Assembly: GCF_000621145.1 (NCBI RefSeq)
Contig: NZ_JHZB01000001.1
Location: 62,001 to 126,000 of the forward strand
Source of the DNA: Desulfobulbus elongatus DSM 2908
GTDB lineage: Bacteria > Desulfobacterota > Desulfobulbia > Desulfobulbales > Desulfobulbaceae
Reading direction: 5' to 3'
Length of the DNA: 64,000 bases
The position numbers and the translations under genes are program-made. Numbering within the stretch: the first letter of the stretch is position 1; each line of letters starts with the position of its first letter. Of the stretch, positions 46,622-55,748 are shown in pieces. The notes below the pieces were generated by a model. The model searched no databases and had not been told where the DNA came from. It saw only the letters and a program-made list of their open reading frames with translations.

Positions 46622-47845
46622 TCAGCCGATACTGGCGTCGAACTGGTCCGCCCAGGCCAGCGCCTTGAGATAGGCGTCGATCATGGCCTCCGGGGCGATA
46701 CCGAGCTGCCGGAGAAAGTCGGCGCAGGCGTGAAACTCGCCCCGTTCGTAGGCTGCAACCGCCTGGAGATAGGGGGCCAGCGGACCTGTGCGCTTGTCGA
46801 GAGCGTTTTTCAGCCCATCGGTGAGCGGCAGCTTGGCGGTGAGTTCGGCCATGGGCATGTCGAGCATGGCATCGAGCAGGGAGAAGAGGCCGAGGAGAAA
46901 GAGCTGGGATCCGTCCGCCGGTTTGTTGCCGAGCTCGGCCAGGAGCTGGCAGAGTTGCGCCCTGATCATCGACAGGCGCATCAGTTCTGAGGGCTTGCCC
47001 ACGGAGATTTCCGAGGCGGCGGCCAGCGAAATGAACTGCCGCACGCCGCTCTCCCCCAGATAGGCCAGGGCATAACGGACCGAAGAGACCTTGCGGACCA
47101 GTGAATAGTAGGCGGAGTTGATGTAGCGGAAGAGTTTGTAGGAAAGCGAGACATCCGGACTCACCAGCCGTTCGATTCTGCGCAGATCGACCTCGGGCCG
47201 GCAGACTTCAGCCAGCAGGTTGAGCAGCACGATTTTCGAGGTATCGATGGTCCTGTTCTTGAGCACCTCCGGCTTGTCGAGGAAATAGCCCTGGAAATAG
47301 CTGAAGCCCAACGACAGCGCCAATTGGAACTCCTGATAGCTCTCAATTTTTTCGGCGAGCCAGGCAACGCCCGGATAGCACCGCATCCGGGCCATGTTGT
47401 CCGTCAGGCGTTCCCGGTCGGCCGCTTGCAGATCGACCTTGACGATGTGGACCGAAGGAATCAATTGGGCAGATTGTTCATTGAAGTCGAAATCGTCGAG
47501 GGCCAGGGTGTATCCCTGCTCCTTCAACTCCTTGCAGGCCGCAAACACGCTCGGGGAGGGGAGGATCGACTCCAGGATCTCGACGATGCAGCGCTTCCGG
47601 GGCAGCTGGATCGGTGTCTTCTGGAGGAGGTGGTTTTCGGTGAAGTTGATCAGGGCCCGATGGCGACCGGTTATCGCGTCCAGGCCGATGTTGAACAGGA
47701 CATGGGCCAGGACGGTATGGGTGGCCTCGTCGCTGTTCATGTGCTCGGGGAAGGCATTGTCCATGCTCGACCGGTAGAGCACCTCGTAGGCGAACAGGCG
47801 CCTCTGCCGATCAAAGATGGGTTGCCGCGCGATATACACATCCAT
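46622..47845 (-). CDS. EAL-HDOD signalling protein with degenerate EAL domain
   Basis: A 407-residue cytoplasmic protein: EAL-like domain (about 1-200) and HDOD domain (about 205-390). The EAL motif is YEVLYR, the DDFD loop is LALDDFDFNE, and the catalytic Lys/Glu motifs read VKVDLQ and LAEKIES, so several metal-binding residues are lost and c-di-GMP hydrolysis is unlikely. The HDOD part is clear (LLNLLAEVCRPEVDLRRIERLV, SYKLFRYINSAYYSLVRKVSSVRYALAYLGESGVRQFISLA). CdgJ/CrsZ-type proteins of this kind regulate motility. It is a single-gene unit; a perfect 12-base palindrome CCTCCCGGGAGG lies upstream at 47897-47908. Confidence 0.92.
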   Translation of the reverse strand: MDVYIARQPIFDRQRRLFAYEVLYRSSMDNAFPEHMNSDEATHTVLAHVLFNIGLDAITGRHRALINFTENHLLQKTPIQLPRKRCIVEILESILPSPSVFAACKELKEQGYTLALDDFDFNEQSAQLIPSVHIVKVDLQAADRERLTDNMARMRCYPGVAWLAEKIESYQEFQLALSLGFSYFQGYFLDKPEVLKNRTIDTSKIVLLNLLAEVCRPEVDLRRIERLVSPDVSLSYKLFRYINSAYYSLVRKVSSVRYALAYLGESGVRQFISLAAASEISVGKPSELMRLSMIRAQLCQLLAELGNKPADGSQLFLLGLFSLLDAMLDMPMAELTAKLPLTDGLKNALDKRTGPLAPYLQAVAAYERGEFHACADFLRQLGIAPEAMIDAYLKALAWADQFDASIG

Positions 47846-48111
47846 CGTCTGCCCCTTGTCCTGCGTTGAAAAACGGTTGGAACAGCAAGAGGCGCCCCTC
47901 CCGGGAGGCCATGACGCGATGTTCCGGGAACCGATGTCTTTAACAATATCGAAACGGCATCAAAGGCGGAAGGTTTTTCGCCCAACACGCGCAAATTCTT
48001 TGCTTGCACCGGGCATGGCGGAGTGAGCGCGGGCCCGCTGCGGCCGGAGCGAAGCGGACGGGCCGGGTGCGCCGGCTGGCCGTCGAGCGCGCCGGCACCG
48101 CTTCTGAGCCA

Positions 48112-48855
48112 TTATTTGAAGAAGGCCAGCAGGGCGTGCAGCGTGGTCAGGGGATGCGGCGGACAGCCGGGGATATAGAGGTCGACGGGAATGAGGCTGT
48201 TCAGGTCGCCGATGATGTCTTCCGAGCCGTAAAAGGGGCCGCCCGAGATGGCGCAGCAGCCGCTGGCGATCACTACCTTGGGCGCGGGCACGGCGGCGTA
48301 GGTGTCGAGCAGGGCGGTGCGCATGTTGCGGGTGATCGGTCCGGTGACGTGGATGCCGTCGGCATGCCGGGGCGAGGCGACGAAATCGATGCCAAACCGG
48401 GAAAGGTCGAAAAACGGCGTATTCAGAACATTGGTGTCGGCCTCGCAGGCATTGCAGCCACCGGCCGAGACCTGGCGGAGCTGGAGCGAACGGCCGAACA
48501 GTTTTTTGAAATGGGCCTTGGCGTGGCTGGCCAGGTCGGGCAGGGCGCCGCTGACGATCAGATCCTCGCGGCGGGCCGCCCCCATCTCGAAGATGCCGCT
48601 GAAGCGGACGAAGGCGCCGTCTTCCACCTGGGCGCAGGCGCCGCAGAAGGTGCAGCGGCCCAGATCGATGGTCCGTTTTTCGGCGGCGATCGCTTCCTGC
48701 GGGCAGAGGCCCGCGCACCGGCGGACGATGGCAGGGTCGCAGGCGGCGTTGATCTCGGGCAAACCGCGAAAACGGGAAGAGAGCCGCACCGGTTGGTTTG
48801 GATAAGGGCTGGTCCGGTATCCCTGGTTCAGTCTGGTGCCGATTACCTTGAACAT
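48112..48855 (-). CDS. Hydrogenase/complex I small subunit (HyfI/NuoB-like) fused to a ferredoxin domain
   Basis: A 247-residue FeS subunit. Residues 35-80 form a ferredoxin domain with Cys39, 47, 51, 68, 71 and 74; the eighth-cysteine pattern of a two-cluster ferredoxin is broken, so Cys51, 68, 71 and 74 probably hold one 4Fe-4S cluster. The NuoB domain has Cys134 and Cys137 (GGCNACEAD), Cys200/201 (ASGCCAISGG) and Cys231 (PGCPPHP) for the cluster next to the large subunit. It is the last gene of the Hyf-like operon, 60 bases past the large subunit, and acts at the cytoplasmic side of the membrane. Confidence 0.92.
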   Translation of the reverse strand: MFKVIGTRLNQGYRTSPYPNQPVRLSSRFRGLPEINAACDPAIVRRCAGLCPQEAIAAEKRTIDLGRCTFCGACAQVEDGAFVRFSGIFEMGAARREDLIVSGALPDLASHAKAHFKKLFGRSLQLRQVSAGGCNACEADTNVLNTPFFDLSRFGIDFVASPRHADGIHVTGPITRNMRTALLDTYAAVPAPKVVIASGCCAISGGPFYGSEDIIGDLNSLIPVDLYIPGCPPHPLTTLHALLAFFK

Positions 48856-48915
48856 GTTGTTCCCCTGTCGAGGCGGTTGGCCACCGCCCTGTCCTGTCTG
48901 TCCATCCCTGTCCCC

Positions 48916-50427
48916 CTACAGATCGAAACCGCAGTAACTGAGGTTGAAACTCTTGTTGCAGAGAGGAAAGTCGGAGATGGCCTGGTTGCGCAGGGCCATG
49001 GCCAGTCCTGTCCAGTTGTGGAAGGACGGGTCCTTGATCTTGTAGCGGAGCAGCGCCCCGTCGTCGTCGGTGAGCAGGCAGTGGGACACCTCGCCCCGCC
49101 AGCCCTCGTTGAGGGTGACCACGAAACTGGCCGGGGCCAGTCGACGTTCGGCCGACCGCACCGGCTGGTGCGCCTCCTCCGGCGCGGCCAGGAGCTGTTC
49201 AATCAGGTCGAGCGCATGGACGATTTCCTCGCGCCGGACCATGGCCCGGCTGTAGACGTCGCCGTTGGTCGCCCGGTTGGTGATGGCGGGCAGGTCCGCA
49301 TATCGTTCGGTGGGAAAGAATTCGCGCACGTCGTATTCCAGGCCCGAGGCCCGGCCGCAGGGCCCCACCAGGCCCAGTTGATCGGCCAGGGCCCGATTGA
49401 CTGTGCCGGTGTACTCGAAACGGGCCAGGACGGTGTGGGCGGAGAAGAGCAGGTCGCAGACCTGGACGATTTCCTCCCGCAATTCCTTGATCTTGGCGCA
49501 AATGATCCGCCGCTGCTCGCCTCCCATGGCCTGGGTGACGCCACCCGGCCGCACGAGACTCTTGCCGAAGCGGTTGCCGCACAGCTCCAGCAGCAGGTTG
49601 AGGAACTCGCCCCGGATGCGGCCGAAATAGGCGGCGGGCGGATTGAAGGCCACGTCGCCGCTCAGGGCGCCGAGATCGCCGATGTGGTTGGCCAGCCGTT
49701 CCAGTTCCAGGGCAATGGTCCGCACCGTGCGGGCGCCCGGTTCGACATCCAGCCCGGCCAGGGCTTCGATGGCCTGGCAGCAGCAGAGGTTGTGGCCGAT
49801 GGCGGTATCGCCGGCGATGGCCTCGCAGAGGATGGGCCAGCGCCGTTGCGGCACCGTGGTCAGCAGGCGTTCGACTCCCCGGTGCTGGTAGCCCAACTGG
49901 ATCTCCAGATGGAGCACTTCCTCGCCGGCGCATTGGAAGCGGAAATGGCCGGGCTCGATGATGCCGGCGTGCACCGGCCCGACCCCCACCTCGTGGATGG
50001 CCTCGCCCTCGACCCGGTAATAGGGATAGTTGCCGGGAATGTCGGTGCGGTAGTCGTTGCCGAAGACATCGGGCCGGCCGCTCGCATTGGCATGGTAGCG
50101 CACCATCTTCAGCCAGGGATGGCCGTTGGGCCGCAGGCCGTACTGCTCGGCGATCTCCCGTTCGAACAGGTTGAACTTGGCCCCGGCCAACAGAGTCAGC
50201 GAGGGATAGTCCCGCTCCACCTCGGTTTCGACCACGTGGAGTTCGCTGTTGCGGAGCACGGCCAACAGTCGCATCCGCTCCCCTTCGGGGTAGGCGAAGA
50301 ACTGGACGATGTAGCCGTTGCAGCGGACGAAGTCGGTCAGCACCCGGAGGAAACGGGGAAAATCGATCCGGGGAATGTGCTGGCGGGGCACCACCTCGCC
50401 GTTGCCGATCCGGAGCAGACTAGCCAT
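48916..50427 (-). CDS. Hyf/NuoCD-like large subunit lacking NiFe ligands (Ehr type)
   Basis: A 503-residue fusion of a NuoC-like domain (about 1-125, with AGAKFNLFEREIAEQYGL) and a NuoD/hydrogenase large-subunit domain (LHLEIQLGYQHRGVERLL onward). In group 4 NiFe hydrogenases the first ligand motif is RxCGxC; here the aligned stretch is CEAIAGDTAIGH (201-212), with no C-x2-C. The C-terminal DPCxxC motif is also absent; the chain ends DFPLCNKSFNLSYCGFDL with Cys490 and Cys499 wrongly spaced. It cannot hold a standard NiFe site, so it fits energy-converting hydrogenase-related (Ehr) complexes. Electron partner unknown. It overlaps the HyfF gene by eight bases. Confidence 0.92.
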   Translation of the reverse strand: MASLLRIGNGEVVPRQHIPRIDFPRFLRVLTDFVRCNGYIVQFFAYPEGERMRLLAVLRNSELHVVETEVERDYPSLTLLAGAKFNLFEREIAEQYGLRPNGHPWLKMVRYHANASGRPDVFGNDYRTDIPGNYPYYRVEGEAIHEVGVGPVHAGIIEPGHFRFQCAGEEVLHLEIQLGYQHRGVERLLTTVPQRRWPILCEAIAGDTAIGHNLCCCQAIEALAGLDVEPGARTVRTIALELERLANHIGDLGALSGDVAFNPPAAYFGRIRGEFLNLLLELCGNRFGKSLVRPGGVTQAMGGEQRRIICAKIKELREEIVQVCDLLFSAHTVLARFEYTGTVNRALADQLGLVGPCGRASGLEYDVREFFPTERYADLPAITNRATNGDVYSRAMVRREEIVHALDLIEQLLAAPEEAHQPVRSAERRLAPASFVVTLNEGWRGEVSHCLLTDDDGALLRYKIKDPSFHNWTGLAMALRNQAISDFPLCNKSFNLSYCGFDL

Positions 50428-51853
50428 GGAGGGTCCCTCCGATCATGGCGATGGTGCTGGTGATGGTTTCGTAGAGCGGTTCGGGCATCCAGACGCAGAG
50501 CAGCACCGAGGTCGCGAGCAGGGCCAGCGGCGGCACGATCCGCACCGTCTGCTCCGGCACCAGCACCTCTTCCCGAACGGGACCGAAGGCCATGTCGGTG
50601 GCGATCCGGGCAAAGCCGGCCACCACCAGCACCAGCGCGGCGATAAACAGGCCTGCGGCTATTGGGTGCCCGGTCTGGATGGCGCCGGTCAGGATCATCA
50701 GCTCGCTGACGAAGATGCCGAACGGCGGCAGGCCGGAGATGCCGAGGAAGCCGGCGAAGAAACCGAGACAGGTGCGGGGCAGTAGCCGCGCCATGCCGCC
50801 GCACTGCGCGACCAGCTTGGTGCCGAAACCGAGCACCAGGTTGCCGGCCGAGAGGAAGAGGGAGGATTTGAGCAGCGAATGGTGGATGAGATGGAGCATG
50901 GCGCCGTACAGGCCCAGGCCGCCGACCCCGATGCCGAGGGCGATCACCCCCATGTTCTCGATGCTCGAATAGGCGAGCATCCGCTTGTAATCCGGCTGGT
51001 TGAGGATGAAGATCCCGGCCACCGCGATGGAGAGGAGGCCGAAGCCGATGAGCAGGGAGCCGGAAAACTCGCCGAGGCCGGCCAGGACCATCAGACAGTG
51101 CACCTTGTAGATACCTAGAAAAGCACAGTTGAGCAGTGCCCCGGACAGCAGGGCCGAGGCCGGGCTGGGCGCCTCGCTGTGGGCATCCGGCAGCCAGGTG
51201 TGCATCGGCGCCAGTCCCATCTTGGTGCCGAAGCCGATGAGCACGAAGATGAAGCCGGTCCGCAGCCAGAGCGGATCGAGCTGGCGGGCGGCCTCGTTCA
51301 GGGCGGAGAAGGTCAATGGTACGTCGATGCCAGCCCGGTCCAGGGCCAGGGTGATGAAAAAGAAGCCGAGCAGGGCCAGGGCGATCCCCACCGAGCAGAT
51401 CAGCACGTATTTCCAGGTGGCTTCCAGGGCTTTTTTCGAGCGGTTGATGAAGATGAGCGGTGCGCTGGCCAAGGTGGTGGCCTCGATGGCGATCCACAGC
51501 ACGATGGGATGGTCGGCCAGGGCGGCCATGCTCATGGTGCCGAGAAAGAGTTGCATGCAGCCGAGGAAGATCGGCTCGCTCCGCATCTCCTGCTCGCGCA
51601 TGTAGAAGATGCTGTAGGGGGCGATGCAGACGAAGATGAACGAGATGACCAGCAGGACCAGGACCCCGGCCGGCCCGTTGCCGAAATAGGTGGGCAGATG
51701 CGGGGCCGGGGCGTGCAGCCAGCAGAAGCCGGTCAGGCCCAGGTGGAGCAGGGCCACCGCCATCAGCACGACCCGGCCCGATCTGACCGGCAGGCACAGG
51801 GTCAGCAGCCCGGTGAGCAGCGGCAGGAAAAAAATGGCTTCCAGCATGGTCAA
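50420..51853 (-). CDS. hyfF: HyfF/NuoN-like ion-translocating membrane subunit
   Basis: A 477-residue antiporter-like subunit with about 14 membrane helices. Functional residues of the Mrp/Nuo pump family are visible: the Glu in WIAIEATTLASAPLIF, the Lys in GFGTKMGLAPMHTWLPDAHSEAPSPASALLSG, and the Lys/His in IHHSLLKSSLFLSAGNLV. It would move protons or sodium across the inner membrane driven by the peripheral arm. It overlaps hyfE by four bases. Confidence 0.92.
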   Translation of the reverse strand: MTMLEAIFFLPLLTGLLTLCLPVRSGRVVLMAVALLHLGLTGFCWLHAPAPHLPTYFGNGPAGVLVLLVISFIFVCIAPYSIFYMREQEMRSEPIFLGCMQLFLGTMSMAALADHPIVLWIAIEATTLASAPLIFINRSKKALEATWKYVLICSVGIALALLGFFFITLALDRAGIDVPLTFSALNEAARQLDPLWLRTGFIFVLIGFGTKMGLAPMHTWLPDAHSEAPSPASALLSGALLNCAFLGIYKVHCLMVLAGLGEFSGSLLIGFGLLSIAVAGIFILNQPDYKRMLAYSSIENMGVIALGIGVGGLGLYGAMLHLIHHSLLKSSLFLSAGNLVLGFGTKLVAQCGGMARLLPRTCLGFFAGFLGISGLPPFGIFVSELMILTGAIQTGHPIAAGLFIAALVLVVAGFARIATDMAFGPVREEVLVPEQTVRIVPPLALLATSVLLCVWMPEPLYETITSTIAMIGGTLHG

Positions 51854-52503
51854 TCCTTGAGTTGCCCGAGGTAGGCGGTGTCGACGTCGTCGAAGGTGCG
51901 GTTGATGTTGTGGAGAATGATCCCCATGATCATCACCCCGACCAGGAGGTCGAGCAGCACGCCGAATTCGACCAGATAGATGCTGTGCGACTGGCCGGTG
52001 AGGGCGGTGCCCACCAGGTAGATCCCGTTTTCCAGCATCAGGTAGCCGATGACCTGAGTGATGGCTTTGGTGCGGCTCATCATCAGAAACAGGCCGCCGC
52101 CCAGGGTGGTGATGGCCGCGATCAGCAGCAGGGCGGCGTCACCGGTCAGGGAGATACCCAGGTGATGGGTGATGTAGGCCGACAGGAGGATCAGGCCGAG
52201 TCCGACCACCAGGGAGGCGTGGTAGCCGACGATGGGCTCGACCTCGCGCTTGATCGCCACTTTGGTCACCGCCAGGTAGAGCAGGCCGGGGATGAGCGCC
52301 GCCTTGATCAGGAACATGAGCTGGAAGAAAAGAATGCCCTCGTTGCTGAGTGGGCTGTGCTCGTCGAGGAGCAGTGGAGCGATGGAAACCATGGCACCCT
52401 GCAGGGCCATGATCTTGACCAGAGCCATCATCCGGCTGGAGGCCAGCGACAGCAGGACCGACAGCAGAATGACAACCAGGACGACGTCGATGCCGGTGTT
52501 CAT
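51850..52503 (-). CDS. hyfE: Hydrogenase-4 component E-like membrane subunit (HyfE)
   Basis: A 217-residue protein with about six or seven helices, similar to HyfE, whose C-terminal half resembles NuoK (QVIGYLMLENGIYLVGTAL with a conserved Glu). The N-terminal helices (VVLVVILLSVLLSLASSRMM, ALVKIMALQGAMVSIAPLLL) are specific to HyfE. Start and hyfC stop share bases (TGATG), so translation is coupled. Confidence 0.9.
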   Translation of the reverse strand: MNTGIDVVLVVILLSVLLSLASSRMMALVKIMALQGAMVSIAPLLLDEHSPLSNEGILFFQLMFLIKAALIPGLLYLAVTKVAIKREVEPIVGYHASLVVGLGLILLSAYITHHLGISLTGDAALLLIAAITTLGGGLFLMMSRTKAITQVIGYLMLENGIYLVGTALTGQSHSIYLVEFGVLLDLLVGVMIMGIILHNINRTFDDVDTAYLGQLKD

Positions 52504-53417
52504 CAGGCAATCTCCACGGTGAGGATGATGGCGAAAAAGACCAAGGCGAACGAGGTGAGGATGTATTTGGGCACCATGTTCATTTTCAGCCGGGCGGTGA
52601 GCGACTCGGTGATACCGATGGCCACGTAGACCACGGCCATCAGGGCGTAAAACGCCAGGGTGCCGGCAAAAGGGCCAGCGAGGCCGGCGGGCTTGAGCAG
52701 GCTGGCGATCAGGGCCGCGTACAGGAAGAGCTTGTAGAAGGCGCCCAGTTCGATCAGGGCCAGGTCCGGGCCGCTGTGATCGAGGATCATCACTTCGTGG
52801 ATCATGGTCAGCTCCAGGTGGGTGGCCGGATCGTCCACCGGCACCCGCGAGTTTTCCGCGAGCAGGAGCATGAACAGGGCGACCACCGCCAGGATCAGCA
52901 GGGCGCCCTGGGGACCGGCGATGGCGATCGGCTGGTTGCCGGTGAAGTATCCGGCCAGGATGAGCGAGCCGTTTAAGCGGAAGAAGAGGATCAATACGGC
53001 GAAGATGGCCGCTTCGGCGAGGGTGCCGAAAAAGGCTTCGCGGGCCGCGCCCATGCCCTCGAAGGGCGAGCCGGTGTCCAGGGCGGCGGCGATGGTGAAG
53101 AAGCGACCGAGGCCCAGGAGGTAGAACAGGACGATGACATCGCCATGGAAGGACACCAGCGGCGCCTTGCCGGCAAAGGGAAAAAAGAGCAGGGCGGCAA
53201 TGGCGGTGGCGCAGGCGACCAGAGGACCCAGACGGAAGACGAAACTGGTGCTGGTGCTGTAGACCGAGCCCTTGCGCAGCAGCTTGGCCAGGGTCCAGTA
53301 TTTGATCAGAAGCGGCGGCCCCTGTTTGCCGGCAAAGAGGGCCTTCACCTTTAAAATGATGCCGGGGAAGAGCGGGGCCAGCACCAGGGCCAGGCCGAAT
53401 GAGAGAACGGATTCCAT
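52503..53417 (-). CDS. hyfC: HyfC/NuoH-like membrane subunit
   Basis: A 304-residue NuoH homologue of about eight helices that links the peripheral arm to the pump subunits. Family signatures are GIILKVKALFAGKQGPPLLIKY, RVPVDDPATHLELTMIHEVM (with the charged residues near the quinone-like cavity) and MVPKYILTSFALVFFAI. It lies 18 bases past hyfB. Confidence 0.93.
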   Translation of the reverse strand: MESVLSFGLALVLAPLFPGIILKVKALFAGKQGPPLLIKYWTLAKLLRKGSVYSTSTSFVFRLGPLVACATAIAALLFFPFAGKAPLVSFHGDVIVLFYLLGLGRFFTIAAALDTGSPFEGMGAAREAFFGTLAEAAIFAVLILFFRLNGSLILAGYFTGNQPIAIAGPQGALLILAVVALFMLLLAENSRVPVDDPATHLELTMIHEVMILDHSGPDLALIELGAFYKLFLYAALIASLLKPAGLAGPFAGTLAFYALMAVVYVAIGITESLTARLKMNMVPKYILTSFALVFFAIILTVEIA

Positions 53418-53435
53418 GGCAAACCTTGATCCGGG

Positions 53436-55391
53436 CTAGACCACCAGCAGCAGGACGGCGATGGTCAGGACGATGTAGCCGATATAGAGTTGAATGTGGC
53501 CGTGCTGAATCCAGCGCAGTTTATCCGCGACCCGCAGGATCGGCGCCACGAGCAGGCGATGGAGCCCGATCTCGGCCCGGTCTTCTACCGTGCTGGCATA
53601 ATGGGTCAGGCCGGGAAAGATTTTGGTGATCGGCTTGTGGACCGTGCGGATTTTGACGAAGGGCTGGTGAAACTCGACCACCTCCCTGGCATAGGAAGTG
53701 CCGGTGTACTGGATCCGGGCGGTCGGCCGGGTGAAGCCGCAGCCCCAAGTCGCCCCCTGGGTCACGGGTTTATTCCGGTAGACGAGGTGGCGGCAGGCGG
53801 CCAGGAGCAGGAACACGGCGAGGAACATCCGGGTTGCCAGGGCCAGGTTCTCCGGCAGGGAACCGAGCGGGTCGGGCGAGCCGGCAGCCGGCGCGACTAG
53901 GTCGCGCAGGCCGTGGAGCGCCATGCGGATGAACGGTTCCGGCCAGAGGCCGATCAGCACGCAGGCCAGGGCCAGGACGATCATGGCCGCGCGCATGGAC
54001 AGGCCCGATTCGGCGATTGGCGACGACAGGGGACGGCGCGGTTCGCCGAGGAAGACGATGCCCACCACCTTGGTGAAGCAGGCCGAGGCAAGGCCGCCGA
54101 TAAGCGCCAGGGCCAGGATGGCGGCCATGGCGAGGAGCGCGTCCGGCCCCTGGAGGCGGACTCCCTGAAAGGCGGCGCAATAGATGAGCAATTCGCTGAC
54201 AAAGCCGTTTAGGGGCGGCAGGCCGGCAATGGCCACCGAGCCGGTGAGAAAGGTCCGGCCGGTGACGGGCATGCGCCGCATCAGGCCGCCCAGTTGATCG
54301 AGATGCCGGCAGCCGGTTTTCTGGATGATGGCGCCGGCACCCATGAACAGCAGCGATTTGAACAGGGCGTGGTTGAGCACGTGCAGCAGGCCGCCGGCAA
54401 AACCGAAGGCCGTCATGGCCGGGTTGTGCGAGGCGATCCCCAGCATGCCCAGACCGCAGCCGATGAGGATGATGCCGATATTCTCGATGCTGTGGTAGGC
54501 CAGAAGCCGCTTGATGTCGTGTTTGCCGAGGGCGTACGCCACGCCGAGCACGCCCGAGATCATGCCCAGGCCGAGCACGGTCCGGGCCAGAACCGGGGCC
54601 GGCTCGTCGAGAAGAAAATAGAGGCGGAGGAGGCCGTAGACGCCCATTTTGATCATCACTCCGGACATCAGGGCCGAGACATGGCTGGGGGCGGCCGGGT
54701 GGGCATGGGGCAGCCAGATGTGCAGCGGCATGACACCGGCCTTGGAACCGAAGCCGACCAGGGCCAGGAAAAAAGCGGTGAGCTTGACGGCATGCGGCGC
54801 CTGTCCCCATTGCGCGAAGGTAAAGCTGCCGGTGGCCTGGAAGAGCAGGCCGAAGGCGGCAAAAATCATCAGGGCGCCGGCCTGGGTGAAGAGCAGGTAG
54901 AGCGTGGCCGCCCGCCGGCTTTCCTCGTGCTCGTGGTCGTAGAGCACCAGGAGATAGGAGGCGAGGGACATCAGTTCCCAGGCCAGGGCAAAGGCGAACA
55001 GATTGTCGGCCAGGGTGACCAGGACCATGGCCGCGATCAGCAGGCTGAAGCACAACTGGTGCGCGCCGGTCTGCCAGGGGGAAACGTCGCGGTCGAGGTA
55101 CTGATAGCCGTAGAGGGCGACGATCGGGGCGAGCAGGAAGACCGGCAGCAGGAAGACGGCGGTCAATGAATCCAGGGCCAGGGCCAGGGGCAGGACCTGG
55201 AGCCAAGTGCAGGAGAATGCGGAGATGGCCTCCTGGTTCCAGGTCAGGAAGAGGCCGATCATTCCGGTCAGGCAACCGGCCGCGAGGAGCGCGATATGCG
55301 TGGCTCGGGCGCCTGTGCTCCATCGCTGCATGGGCAGGGGCACCAGGCCGCCGGCCAGAATGAGCCCCAGGGCGGTCAATACGAGTTCCAT
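53436..55391 (-). CDS. hyfB: HyfB/NuoL-like ion-translocating membrane subunit
   Basis: A 651-residue antiporter-like subunit with 14 or more helices and a long C-terminal extension. Pump-family residues include AFALAWELMSLASYLLVLYDHEHEES (Glu), GSKAGVMPLHIWLPHAHPAAPSHVSALMSG (Lys) and HALFKSLLFMGAGAI. It is the first gene of hyfB-hyfC-hyfE-hyfF-large subunit-small subunit; hyfD is absent. The start is only seven bases from an 18-base palindrome-rich repeat (55398-55415) and no Shine-Dalgarno is obvious other than that GC-rich stretch. Confidence 0.93.
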   Translation of the reverse strand: MELVLTALGLILAGGLVPLPMQRWSTGARATHIALLAAGCLTGMIGLFLTWNQEAISAFSCTWLQVLPLALALDSLTAVFLLPVFLLAPIVALYGYQYLDRDVSPWQTGAHQLCFSLLIAAMVLVTLADNLFAFALAWELMSLASYLLVLYDHEHEESRRAATLYLLFTQAGALMIFAAFGLLFQATGSFTFAQWGQAPHAVKLTAFFLALVGFGSKAGVMPLHIWLPHAHPAAPSHVSALMSGVMIKMGVYGLLRLYFLLDEPAPVLARTVLGLGMISGVLGVAYALGKHDIKRLLAYHSIENIGIILIGCGLGMLGIASHNPAMTAFGFAGGLLHVLNHALFKSLLFMGAGAIIQKTGCRHLDQLGGLMRRMPVTGRTFLTGSVAIAGLPPLNGFVSELLIYCAAFQGVRLQGPDALLAMAAILALALIGGLASACFTKVVGIVFLGEPRRPLSSPIAESGLSMRAAMIVLALACVLIGLWPEPFIRMALHGLRDLVAPAAGSPDPLGSLPENLALATRMFLAVFLLLAACRHLVYRNKPVTQGATWGCGFTRPTARIQYTGTSYAREVVEFHQPFVKIRTVHKPITKIFPGLTHYASTVEDRAEIGLHRLLVAPILRVADKLRWIQHGHIQLYIGYIVLTIAVLLLVV

Positions 55392-55748
55392 GGCAAGGTA
55401 CCGGCCGCGCCGGCAAGGGATCGAATTTTCGGCAAAGTCCCACTCCGCGCCGTATCTCGACTCATGCGCACGGCCGGCGGACCGTCATGCCGCGACCGGA
55501 TACCCTGGCCGGGCGGGTGCGCAAGCGGGTCACAGGGGCGAACCATGGGGCGGGGCGGTGGAGGGAAGGCGTGCACGGGACAACCACGTGGCGGCCATGG
55601 ATCGAAACGGCGGCGAACAGGGCTCTGCCGCGAAAATCTACCTGGGCGCGGGGAAAAGGTGGATCGGATGCGCTATGAAACTGTGGGGGCTCAAGATCAG
55701 GGGCAGGGGAGGGCGCCATCACCGGAGTCCCCCGTTTTCAAGGGCCGT
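55392..55748. other. Gap between the 76-residue gene and hyfB
   Basis: A 357-base GC-rich gap on the path from the sigma-54 promoter to hyfB. It holds the 18-base repeat GTACCGGCCGCGCCGGCA (55398-55415), identical to 30924-30941 upstream of the DAHP synthase gene. No clear T-tracted terminator separates the small gene from hyfB, and no convincing sigma-70 promoter was found, so read-through is possible. No gene is supported here. Confidence 0.4.

Noticed and set aside
48004-50463. An 819-residue plus-strand open frame opposite the Hyf-like large and small subunits
   Set aside because: Antisense to genes with clear FeS and complex I motifs; composition is typical of mirrored GC-rich codons.
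48112-55391. A formate hydrogenlyase or NiFe hydrogenase 4
   Set aside because: The large subunit lacks both CxxC nickel ligand pairs, and no formate dehydrogenase or maturation gene is near.
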